64,000 nucleotides of DNA from Bacteroidota bacterium (GTDB lineage Bacteria; Bacteroidota; Bacteroidia; Chitinophagales; Saprospiraceae), in the NCBI GenBank assembly GCA_024642705.1, contig JAHEAQ010000001.1:176225-240224 (forward strand), written 5' to 3'. The position numbers and the translations under genes are program-made. The notes under the pieces were generated by a model, which saw only the letters and a program-made list of their open reading frames with translations, had not been told where the DNA came from and searched no databases. Shown here one piece after another: positions 56,917-64,000 of the stretch (the first letter of the stretch is position 1; each line of letters opens with the position of its first letter).

Positions 56917-57561
56917 CTATTTGTTCGCATGAGTTTTCAATAACTTATTAATTACTGGTAATTTTATGAGTTCTGGTATTGTCAGAAGCAGCCAAATAAA
57001 AAATACGACTATATAAATAGGGTCTGTATTTCCGCCAAGTCCAAAAAACCATATGATTACATGCCATATAGAATCCAATGAGAGCGAATCTTTATTGATC
57101 GTATATTCGAACCTATAACTTAGGTAAAGTGCCATGAATATGTAGAAAAGTAATAATCCTAATAAAATTTTAAAAAGCTTTCTTCGCCATGGAATCGGTG
57201 ATGCAAAAAATAATGAAATTAGAAATATCGTAGGCACTAAAACTATCTCATGAGCATTTTGAAACAAAATAGCTTTAGGTTGGGTATTTTCTCTAAATTT
57301 CTTGTTCCACAGACTTTGTTCATACTTTCTTTCATCCCAAACTTTAAAAGTAATGCTCCAATGGTTTTTATTCTCTGGGGCCTCAGGAAGAAAATCTGCG
57401 AAAACATGAAAATTTATGATGTTATGAATTGGAAATTCTATAGTACAAAAATATATATTATGAAGCTGCCTTAGCTTTGTGCTACTAAAAATAATTATAA
57501 GCAGAGTAAAGATTACAAAGAACAGAACAAAAAAGCGTGTAACCATTTTACCCAAGCTCAT
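56917..57561 (-). CDS. Exosortase-associated membrane protein
   Basis: 214 residues with four likely membrane segments: about 8-26 ('FFVLFFVIFTLLIIIFSS'), 106-121 ('IVLVPTIFLISLFFAS'), 129-148 ('FKILLGLLLFYIFMALYLSY') and 183-199 ('YIVVFFIWLLLTIPELI'). No enzyme motif seen. It overlaps the exosortase gene by 14 bases, so the two work together; I recall such partners as XrtX-associated membrane proteins in this phylum, but that name is unverified here. The 56893-56916 gap is too short for a terminator. Confidence 0.6.
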   Translation of the reverse strand: MSLGKMVTRFFVLFFVIFTLLIIIFSSTKLRQLHNIYFCTIEFPIHNIINFHVFADFLPEAPENKNHWSITFKVWDERKYEQSLWNKKFRENTQPKAILFQNAHEIVLVPTIFLISLFFASPIPWRRKLFKILLGLLLFYIFMALYLSYRFEYTINKDSLSLDSIWHVIIWFFGLGGNTDPIYIVVFFIWLLLTIPELIKLPVINKLLKTHANK

Positions 57562-58120
57562 CTGTCTTTGTTTTATCTAAATATGAAATTTTAAGCCAGT
57601 AAATCCATGCAAAAAGAGTAAGTACAATAAAAAATATCTGCCAAATATCCACATGAACTATTTCAAAAATAATTTCATTAGTGTATGCCCCAACAAAATA
57701 TAAGCTTACTATTCGTATTATGTTCAGAACTGCCAAAAATGCAATCCCCAGAATGATACCCAGGATTTTCTTTTTATGTTGAGTTGGAAAAAATGCAATG
57801 GAAATGATAAATAAAATCATAGGTGCAATAGCATCGCATCCTTTTTTTACTTGCATTGAAAATTTATTCGATTGGATCAATTCGCCATTGCTTGTCGTAT
57901 TCTGGCCAAATAAATTTAAAATTGAACTTGAAATGGATGAATACCCAGATAGAATTTTATTTGAAATTTGCTCAAACCATGATTGATTCGTCAAGATTAT
58001 AAATAAAATTGAAAATGTGACTACCAATAAAACATAGATTATCATTGGTCGATTTCCCTTTCTTAGTTTTTCAATAAAAGTACTTTTGTTCTTTTTTTTA
58101 TTTTTCTTCACCTTCTTCAT
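57548..58120 (-). CDS. Exosortase/archaeosortase-family transpeptidase
   Basis: 190 residues with a Lys-rich N-terminus and about five membrane helices. The proposed catalytic triad of the family is present: Cys95 in 'VKKGCDAIAPMILF', Arg136 in 'AVLNIIRIVSLYFVGA' and His156 in 'EIVHVDIWQIFF'. Exosortases cut C-terminal sorting signals of exported proteins and pass them on, often in strains with exopolysaccharide. No PEP-CTERM-like target is in the window. The gene overlaps both neighbours, 23 bases with the upstream small gene and 14 with the downstream one. Confidence 0.85.
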   Translation of the reverse strand: MKKVKKNKKKNKSTFIEKLRKGNRPMIIYVLLVVTFSILFIILTNQSWFEQISNKILSGYSSISSSILNLFGQNTTSNGELIQSNKFSMQVKKGCDAIAPMILFIISIAFFPTQHKKKILGIILGIAFLAVLNIIRIVSLYFVGAYTNEIIFEIVHVDIWQIFFIVLTLFAWIYWLKISYLDKTKTDELG

Positions 58121-58337
58121 TTTGAAGTATATGAATAAGATAAGCCAATAAAAGACCTGACAAAAGACCCCCAGGAATATCAGAATTTGTCATTTTATAA
58201 TCAAAGAAATACATTGAAATTCCTAATGCCACTACTAATGCAAGCCATACTTTGAGCACAAGCGCAACGTATTTTTGCCTATGAAGACTGAACTCCATTC
58301 CAAATATCTGAAAATGATATACTTCTTTTTTTTTCAA
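58098..58337 (-). CDS. Small membrane protein of the exosortase operon
   Basis: 79 residues: a cytoplasmic start 'MKKKEVYHFQIFGMEFSLHR', two membrane segments (about 24-44, 'VALVLKVWLALVVALGISMY', and 54-71, 'IPGGLLSGLLLAYLIHIL'), and an acidic end (NEEGEEK). I do not recognise a family. Its last 23 bases overlap the exosortase gene, so it is part of that unit. Confidence 0.65.
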   Translation of the reverse strand: MKKKEVYHFQIFGMEFSLHRQKYVALVLKVWLALVVALGISMYFFDYKMTNSDIPGGLLSGLLLAYLIHILQNEEGEEK

Positions 58338-58656
58338 GTTTGATATTTATTACTTAGTTAAAAGGTGCCAAATGCAAAACTAAAAAAAGAAATACTCTAA
58401 TCCAATTTTATAGGAAAAACTCAAAAAAGTATAGTACTATTAATTAGTTAATTGAATTGTGAGATTTTAAGTTCACAATCAAAGTATTCCAATCTGAATA
58501 TTCTGATAAATTAAATTATAAGCAAATTTGAACTTTGCCTAATCAAAAGGTTGAATTATACCTTTATTTCTTAAAAAATAATATCTCGATAAAGATGTAC
58601 GATCTAAAAAGGCATTAAAAAAATTTGGCCCTAAAACTTTTACTTTAGCTAAAAGA
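58338..58656. other. 319-base gene-free region with one inverted repeat
   Basis: Between the exosortase operon and the inositol oxygenase gene. It holds ATTGTGA (58456-58462) and TCACAAT (58473-58479) around 10 bases, and GCAAATTTGAACTTTGC-like symmetry near 58520-58540. No reading frame or strong promoter was seen; AT content is high throughout. Confidence 0.5.
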
Positions 58657-59523
58657 TTAAAATCTTAAAACATCAGGCAGAAATTTAGATGCTAAATCCT
58701 CATAATATGGTCTTAGTTCTTTCACATTGGGAGGAGTTGGAGATTTAGAATACAAATCATATTTATTAAATGTATCCACCCATTTAAACATTTCATGGTC
58801 GTGTTTTACCATCAAATGATCGTAAGCATTTTCTCTATGTTGCGAATAAAAACTGTGATATCTCAACATATATAATCCTTCTTCTGGTAGATAATCTTTC
58901 ATGATATGATAGATATACTCATCATGCCCCCAAGACATTTCTACATTGTCTAAACCACAATTTTGAGTATAAATTCCCAACTTGCTATTATAAATCTCGT
59001 GCTTACTATCTGGATTCGCACTGAAATATTCTGGATAAACAATTTTATCTGAAAACTTACATCCAACTGGAAATGTATCTCCTACAACAGCCCATTGAGG
59101 CTCACCAAACAAACATAAAACTTTACCTAAATCGTGCAAAAATCCTGTAAGCACAAACCAATCAGGATGCCCATCAGCTCTTATAGCTTCTGAAGTTTGA
59201 AGCAAATGCTGAGTTTGATCTAAATCTGTATCAGGGTCGGAATCATCAACAAGTGTATTTAAAAATTCCACTGCATCCCAAAGTGTCATCTCCTTTTTCG
59301 TCAACGATAAGTATTGTTGTTTTTTTGCTTTTACGAAATCTAAAGTTTGAAATTCATGATTGATTTTATAAAATTCCCTCACAGTATCGCGCGCAGGAGC
59401 ATCATAATTTCTAAATTCTTCTTTCGCTTTTTCTGTTTTTTCAGGATACCTTTTCAACACATCATCTTCCCACATTTCCATTACATCATGAGCAAGTTTT
59501 TTTTCATTTTTCGACAATTCCAT
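58657..59523 (-). CDS. myo-Inositol oxygenase
   Basis: 288 residues of the MIOX family, a mixed-valence di-iron enzyme that opens myo-inositol with O2 to D-glucuronate. All six iron ligands known from mouse MIOX align: His106 ('[13 protein letters not shown]'), His130 and Asp131 ('FLHDLGKVL'), His200 ('[10 protein letters not shown]'), His223 ('LRYHSFY') and Asp250 ('[14 protein letters not shown]'). It is best known from eukaryotes but occurs in some Bacteroidota. It has no inositol-uptake or glucuronate gene beside it, and probably forms a single-gene unit. Confidence 0.92.
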   Translation of the reverse strand: MELSKNEKKLAHDVMEMWEDDVLKRYPEKTEKAKEEFRNYDAPARDTVREFYKINHEFQTLDFVKAKKQQYLSLTKKEMTLWDAVEFLNTLVDDSDPDTDLDQTQHLLQTSEAIRADGHPDWFVLTGFLHDLGKVLCLFGEPQWAVVGDTFPVGCKFSDKIVYPEYFSANPDSKHEIYNSKLGIYTQNCGLDNVEMSWGHDEYIYHIMKDYLPEEGLYMLRYHSFYSQHRENAYDHLMVKHDHEMFKWVDTFNKYDLYSKSPTPPNVKELRPYYEDLASKFLPDVLRF

Positions 59524-59598
59524 TTGTTAATTTTTTCTGAGATGGATTAAATTTCAGTGCAATCTAGATTTAAAATTTAATTTAAATTTTTGATGATG

Positions 59599-59606
59599 CA
59601 AAATTA
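59599..59606 (-). promoter_or_regulatory. Possible -7 box of the inositol oxygenase gene
   Basis: Minus strand TAATTTTG matches TAnnTTTG and is followed by CATC, about 75 bases before the start codon. A -33 element is not evident. Confidence 0.35.
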
Positions 59607-59674
59607 ATCAAGAAAACTAAACTATAATAAAAAAAGAAATTTAAATTCTGCTGAAATCTATAAAAATAGAAATA

Positions 59675-61963
59675 CTAATTGTTCGTTTCGGCTTTCATTT
59701 TAAAAACCAATTCTCCTCCTTTCATTAATTCATCATGTCTTATTTCCAAATTTGTCAAATTTGTATTGTTGAATTTGACCTCATCAATATATCTTCCGCT
59801 TCCTTGTTTGATAAATTTTAATTTTTTTCCATTGTTCAACTTGATATTTACCTCATCAAATAATGCATATCCTAATTCATAATTTGGATTTTGGTCTGTT
59901 CCTCCATTTAACTGAAAAATCCCTAATTTTAAAAGCACAGCCAATGAACCCATGAGGCCTTGATCTTCGTCCCCATTGTAGCCTGTATCTGGCGACAATC
60001 CACTGAATGCTTTTTCGATTATTTCTTTGGCCCAATATTGAGTCAAATCAGGTCTACCAAGTTTGTTGAAAATATATGCCGTTTGCATGGATGGTTGATT
60101 GCCATAATTAATTGGAATCCTTGCACGTTCAGGGTCTTCCCCTCGCTCGTGTGAATTTCCAGAAGTAAAACCCCTTTTTGCAGCAACTTCAAACTGTCCA
60201 TTTAATTTTTCAGTTGCTTTAGCCTCTCCACCCATTAATTCTGCTAATCCTTTGATATCATGACCAACAAACCAAGTGGATTGAGCACCATTCGATTCAT
60301 TAAAACCATTTTCATATTCATAAGGGTCAAATGGCTCTTTCCATTTTCCATCAATATCTTTAGGTCTTATCCATCCAGATTCATCGTCATAAACATTTTT
60401 ATAATTCAAAGAACGTTGCATGAAATAATTGTAGTCCTCAACTTTGCCTAGAGCCTTTGCCATTTGTGCCAAGGTGAAATCTTGGTATGCATATTCTAAA
60501 GTTAAACTTGCACCGTCTTGGTGAAATCCAAATTTTCCTTCAGGTATTGGGTAAGGAACAAAACCAAGTTTCAAATAGTGTTCAAGTCCACCTCCAAGAC
60601 TAGTGTTATGTTCATAACCTGCTTTTGCCATGATACCTAGTGACATATGATTTTTTTTCAATGCCTCGTACACTTCTTCTGGATCGCCAATTTCTATACC
60701 TTTTTGAAAAGCACTCACAATAAATGGTGTTGACGAAGCTCCTGTCATAACGTATGTATAATTCCCGCCAGATGGACCTCTTGGAACAAGACCACCATCT
60801 TTATAATAAAGCATCATGGATTGAACAAATTCTGAATAAATTTCAGGATAAACTAATCCCCAAAGTGTATTTATTGTCCATTGAGCACCCCAAAATGAAT
60901 CCGAATTGTAATGATTGAACTTAGGTTTTCCTTCCTTATTTAATGGAATTTGGCCAATTCTAAATTCACTTTTTGTGTTATCCGGGTACGCGCCATTAAA
61001 ATCGCTTATCGTTCTTCTTCCTTGCAATGCATGCCACAAATCAGTATAAAATCTTCTGGTCTGAATACTGTCATTAGTTTTTAATTCAATTCTCCCCAAC
61101 CACTCATTCCATTCATTTCTAGATTCATTAACAATCTGCTGAAAATCCCATTCAGGCAATTCTTCAGAGATATTCAAACTCGCATTTTCGATCGAAGTAT
61201 ATGAAATTCCAACTTTCATTTTTGAAACTTCCTGACTTTTTTTAAATAATGCTAAAGCACTTTTAGGTGAAACAATTATACTGTCAATTTCTGAGTCAAA
61301 TTTTATTACGAAAAAAACTTTAAAATCTTTCGGTCTCCGAATGGTTGGTCCATTAGTAATTTCTCCATGCAATGTATAATTGTCAACTTTAATTATCTTT
61401 CCATCTTTCATTTCTGAAGGTCCAAGGTTTCCAGATAATTGAAAAATTACCCCAGATTTTTGACCGGAAGGAAAATGATATTGATGAAAACCAACACGCT
61501 TGGTGCTTGTTAATTCAGCTTTAATGTTGAAGCGCTTTAATTCTACTTTGTGATATCCCACCTTTGCGATTTCTTCAGCATGATCAAATGGGGAATAATA
61601 ATCATTTAATAAGGAGACGGCATCATTTTCAAAACTTACTGGCATCACTGAAACACCTCCTATCTGCCAACCGTGGATATGGCTAAAACCTTTAATAGTA
61701 TCTGTATCATATATATATCCGCTTCCCCAATCTCCTTCTAATTGTGTATCCGGACTTAAATTAACCATTCCAAAAGGTCTGCTAGCAGAAGCGAAATAAA
61801 TCCAGCGTGAATTTGCAGCATCAAGGAGTGGGTAAACTTGATCTACTAATGATAATTCGTCACTTTTATTAAAAGTAAATTCAGAAATACAATTTGACAA
61901 AATGAATATTGATAACAATACATAGGCTGTAAATACTATAGTTGAAATTTTTTCTGGCTTCAT
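59675..61963 (-). CDS. GH92-family glycosidase lipoprotein with an altered general-acid position
   Basis: 762 residues; lipoprotein signal with lipobox LSNC (Cys25). GH92 enzymes are calcium-dependent exo-alpha-mannosidases. The family is shown by 'VYPLLDAANSRWIYFASASR', 'FGMVNLSPDTQ', 'GFSHIHGWQIGGVSVMP', 'GYEHNTSLGGGLEHYLKLG' and 'LTLEYAYQDFTLAQMAKALG'. Where typical members read GNEPS, with Glu as general acid, this one reads GNQPS, with Gln623; the following NDDxGQMS motif is also altered to 'GDEDQGLMGSL'. It may act on a substrate that needs no acid, or on an unusual linkage, or be inactive. Confidence 0.85.
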   Translation of the reverse strand: MKPEKISTIVFTAYVLLSIFILSNCISEFTFNKSDELSLVDQVYPLLDAANSRWIYFASASRPFGMVNLSPDTQLEGDWGSGYIYDTDTIKGFSHIHGWQIGGVSVMPVSFENDAVSLLNDYYSPFDHAEEIAKVGYHKVELKRFNIKAELTSTKRVGFHQYHFPSGQKSGVIFQLSGNLGPSEMKDGKIIKVDNYTLHGEITNGPTIRRPKDFKVFFVIKFDSEIDSIIVSPKSALALFKKSQEVSKMKVGISYTSIENASLNISEELPEWDFQQIVNESRNEWNEWLGRIELKTNDSIQTRRFYTDLWHALQGRRTISDFNGAYPDNTKSEFRIGQIPLNKEGKPKFNHYNSDSFWGAQWTINTLWGLVYPEIYSEFVQSMMLYYKDGGLVPRGPSGGNYTYVMTGASSTPFIVSAFQKGIEIGDPEEVYEALKKNHMSLGIMAKAGYEHNTSLGGGLEHYLKLGFVPYPIPEGKFGFHQDGASLTLEYAYQDFTLAQMAKALGKVEDYNYFMQRSLNYKNVYDDESGWIRPKDIDGKWKEPFDPYEYENGFNESNGAQSTWFVGHDIKGLAELMGGEAKATEKLNGQFEVAAKRGFTSGNSHERGEDPERARIPINYGNQPSMQTAYIFNKLGRPDLTQYWAKEIIEKAFSGLSPDTGYNGDEDQGLMGSLAVLLKLGIFQLNGGTDQNPNYELGYALFDEVNIKLNNGKKLKFIKQGSGRYIDEVKFNNTNLTNLEIRHDELMKGGELVFKMKAETNN

Positions 61964-61974
61964 ATTGCTATATA

Positions 61975-62637
61975 TTATATTTTCGTAAAAATACTAGAAG
62001 ATTTAATCTTTCCTAACAATCCAGCTTCTTTTGGGTGAGCACTGCTTAGAAACAACTCGAAAAAATCGAATTCTCCTCCATAAACTGGAATTTTTGCTTT
62101 TAGATTTGCTCCACAACTAACCAGAAGCTCAATAATTTCTATCAAGTTATATGGAACGACCTGCCTGTACAATTCCACAGCATTAGAAGCACAATAATGA
62201 ATAAGTTGAGCTTGATGTCCAAATTGTGACGATTGATGAATAATATTTGGGTTATTTTTCAATATATATTTTAATTTGCTCATATCACCTAACAATAAAA
62301 TATCAACTGCATTTTCAAATTCTTGATTTAAAATTCTATTCTTTGCTCTTGCTTCCTCAAAAGAATGAAATCCATGAACATTAGCTGCAATATTAAGAAA
62401 ATCTTTTTCTGAATAACTTGCTGAAAAAATTACTTCAACTTTAGCACCTAAATAAGGTGGAAAATAATTACTAACTTCGATAGCCATTGCAGGATTTCTA
62501 TTATTGAAACCAATTTCTATTTCTTTTGCATAAATCTTTAGTAAAGAATTTATTGATTTAAATTTATGTTTAACTGCAAGAAATTCTTTGTGCAAATCAG
62601 CAACCATTTTAATATCAGAATGATAATAAATTTTCAT
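61975..62637 (-). CDS. Ankyrin-repeat-like protein of unknown function
   Basis: 220 residues from the ATG at 62635-62637; an upstream TTG at 62662-62664 would add nine residues but is less likely. The second half looks like degenerate ankyrin helices ('ENAVDILLLGDMSKLKYILK', 'NPNIIHQSSQFGHQAQLIHY', 'YNLIEIIELLVSCGANLKAK'). The N-terminal half ('EKDFLNIAANVHGFHSFEEA', 'RAKN') matches a repeated module I have seen in ankyrin proteins of this phylum. No signal peptide. Lies 11 bases upstream of the GH92 gene on the same strand, so it may be co-transcribed. Confidence 0.55.
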   Translation of the reverse strand: MKIYYHSDIKMVADLHKEFLAVKHKFKSINSLLKIYAKEIEIGFNNRNPAMAIEVSNYFPPYLGAKVEVIFSASYSEKDFLNIAANVHGFHSFEEARAKNRILNQEFENAVDILLLGDMSKLKYILKNNPNIIHQSSQFGHQAQLIHYCASNAVELYRQVVPYNLIEIIELLVSCGANLKAKIPVYGGEFDFFELFLSSAHPKEAGLLGKIKSSSIFTKI

Positions 62638-62746
62638 AAATTCATATTTAATAATAATTGACAAGAAAGTAAAAAAAATGTCTGACTTTCACTAAAAATG
62701 TTAAAACAGTTAAATTACTAATTAAAAAATCAGCCAAAAATCTGAA

Positions 62747-63199
62747 TTGGGAATCTTTGATAAAATAAAACAAGTTGCATACTATTTCTCTGGTGGGGGC
62801 GCAAATTTACAGTTAATTGTTGACGATAGTTTTGTCCAAAAAGATGGGAAAGTTAAAGTAAACATTTTATGTCATGTAAATGAGCAGGATATATTAATTG
62901 ACAAACTATATGTAGAAATTAAAGCTGCTGAGACCGTAAAATTTAGACAAAAGCATCCAAAACATGGTTCGATTAACGGCAATTCAACTTCCATAACATA
63001 TGTTAACGAGATAATAGTCGATGAAAATTTTCGATTAGAAGCAAAAGGCGAGTATGAATGGAATGTAGAAATATTTATTCCCACAGGAATTGCTGGCACA
63101 TACCGTGGAATTAATGCAAACCATGATTGGCAATTAAGGACCTGTATGTCAAAAAAAGGAAAAAATCCTGAAAGTGAATGGGTAATGTTTATAGTATAA
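62747..63199 (+). CDS. Arrestin-like (Spo0M-type) beta-sandwich protein
   Basis: 150 residues, start TTG at 62747 giving MGIFDKIKQVAYYFSGGGAN. The pattern of paired strands 'NLQLIVDDSFVQKDGKVKVN', 'DILIDKLYVEIKAAE' and the C-terminal 'GEYEWNVEIFIPTGIAG', 'TYRGINANHDWQLRTCM' resembles bacterial arrestin-domain proteins such as Spo0M, where a proline-bound 'P..YRG....W.L' segment is typical. Function of these proteins is unclear; resemblance is by motif only. Confidence 0.45.
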   Translation: MGIFDKIKQVAYYFSGGGANLQLIVDDSFVQKDGKVKVNILCHVNEQDILIDKLYVEIKAAETVKFRQKHPKHGSINGNSTSITYVNEIIVDENFRLEAKGEYEWNVEIFIPTGIAGTYRGINANHDWQLRTCMSKKGKNPESEWVMFIV

Positions 63200-63224
63200 A
63201 AAACGTAACCAAGTTCAAATTATA

Positions 63225-64000
63225 CTAACTCAACCATTTTTCTGTTAACTTAACCAACCAAGTTTTTGTCTTGTCATATGGAGGCAGTAACAAATCAGAA
63301 GCGCTTAAGGATATAAATTGCTTTAATACCCCTCTTTGATTCACAAATTCTAGATATCCATAATAACCCATACTTTTACCAATTCCACTATTGTTAATTC
63401 CGCCAAAAGGAAGGTTAGAGTTAAACAAATGAATAATTGAATGATTAATTGCAGTTCCACCAGCTCTTGTATTACTCATTAAATAATTGATATTCTTCTT
63501 ACTCTTACTATAAATATAGAGCGCCAAAGGTTTCTCAGCTTTTTCAATGATGCCTGGAACTTTTTGAATATCAGAAAACTCAATAATAGGTAATATTGGA
63601 CCAAAGATTTCTTCTTTTAACAATAAAGCCTTTGAATCCAAATTAGAAACTATAGAAGGTTCTATGAAATTAGTGTTGGCATCCACTTTTCCTCCAAGTT
63701 CAAATTTTCCTCCATTTTCAATCGCATCTTTCAAATAATTATTCAATCTATCAAAGTGTCTGCGATTTACTATTCTTGTATAAGAATCAGATTCTGAAGG
63801 ATTTTCAGTGAAAAATTGCTTTATATTCTCTTTGATTAATGTCAAAAGTTGGTTTTTTACACTTTCATGAACTATCAAATAATCTGGCGCTACGCAAATC
63901 TGACCTGAATTCATAAATTTTGACCAAACAATTCTTTTTGCAGCTATTTTTAAATTGGCAGTTTCATCGACTATGACTGGGGACTTTCCTCCTAATTCTA
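63225..64000 (-). CDS. Aldehyde dehydrogenase, C-terminal part (gene continues beyond the window)
   Basis: The last 258 codons are inside the window; the N-terminal NAD-binding part lies to the right. The visible end starts with 'LELGGKSPVIVDETANLKIA', then the nucleophile Cys in 'FMNSGQICVAPDYL', 'LLKEEIFGPILPIIEF' and 'FNSNLPFGGINNSGIGKSMG'. The 'GQICVAPDY' form and the short C-terminus with a hydrophobic-basic end recall the ALDH3-like group that oxidises fatty or aromatic aldehydes. Substrate is not predictable. Confidence 0.92.
   Translation of the reverse strand, partial: ELGGKSPVIVDETANLKIAAKRIVWSKFMNSGQICVAPDYLIVHESVKNQLLTLIKENIKQFFTENPSESDSYTRIVNRRHFDRLNNYLKDAIENGGKFELGGKVDANTNFIEPSIVSNLDSKALLLKEEIFGPILPIIEFSDIQKVPGIIEKAEKPLALYIYSKSKKNINYLMSNTRAGGTAINHSIIHLFNSNLPFGGINNSGIGKSMGYYGYLEFVNQRGVLKQFISLSASDLLLPPYDKTKTWLVKLTEKWLS

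Overview
The window is from an AT-rich member of the Bacteroidota, most likely a Saprospiria-type lineage; the phylum is firm, the class is a guess. The evidence is a type IX secretion locus (gldJ, porP/sprF-like, porU, porV), the phylum's gene order in the ribosomal cluster (no tuf after fusA, no adk between secY and map), zinc-free L36 and long S14, few Shine-Dalgarno sequences, and repeated TAnnTTTG -7 boxes before genes. No insertion sequence, prophage, CRISPR array, tRNA or rRNA was found.

Layout. 1-10.6 kb: start of an OmpA-like gene, a truncated arginase-family protein, murF, then the type IX secretion block gldJ - porP-like / porU - porV. 10.66-11.06 kb: RNase P RNA on the minus strand. 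11.3-16.6 kb: an orphan NtrY-like histidine kinase, a PadR regulator overlapping a membrane-anchored M23 peptidase gene, and a serine hydrolase. 16.6-20.3 kb: sucD, ftsB-like, eno, carA. 20.4-38.8 kb: the joined str, S10, spc and alpha ribosomal clusters on the minus strand from rpsL to rplQ, with infA, map, secY and rpoA. 39-48.1 kb: GNAT enzyme, a permuted papain-like protein, polyprenyl synthase, an amidohydrolase lipoprotein, a secreted vanadium haloperoxidase, an ECF sigma/FecR pair and a small zinc-finger protein. 48.3-56.9 kb: the tryptophan operon trpL-trpEGDCFBA-aroF-aroC. 56.9-58.3 kb: an exosortase with two small membrane proteins. 58.6-64 kb: inositol oxygenase, a GH92 glycosidase lipoprotein, an ankyrin-like protein, an arrestin-like protein, and the C-terminal part of an aldehyde dehydrogenase.

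How parts work together. PorU and PorV would process and shuttle proteins with a C-terminal sorting domain; the haloperoxidase at 43.5-45.9 kb ends in such a domain and is a natural client. The trp operon carries a complete classical attenuator: a 21-codon leader with three tandem Trp codons, a terminator hairpin with U tract, and a competing antiterminator that can be drawn base by base. It also drives aroF and aroC, so tryptophan supply would set both the first and last common steps of the shikimate route. The ribosomal cluster is divided by several likely promoters and two intergenic hairpins.

Most notable: the trp attenuator with a nearly leaderless leader peptide; a GH92 enzyme with Gln where the family has its general-acid Glu; an arginase-family protein lacking its metal-binding half; the exosortase trio; and hairpins between rpsJ/rplC and rpsD/rpoA that may tune ribosomal protein expression.
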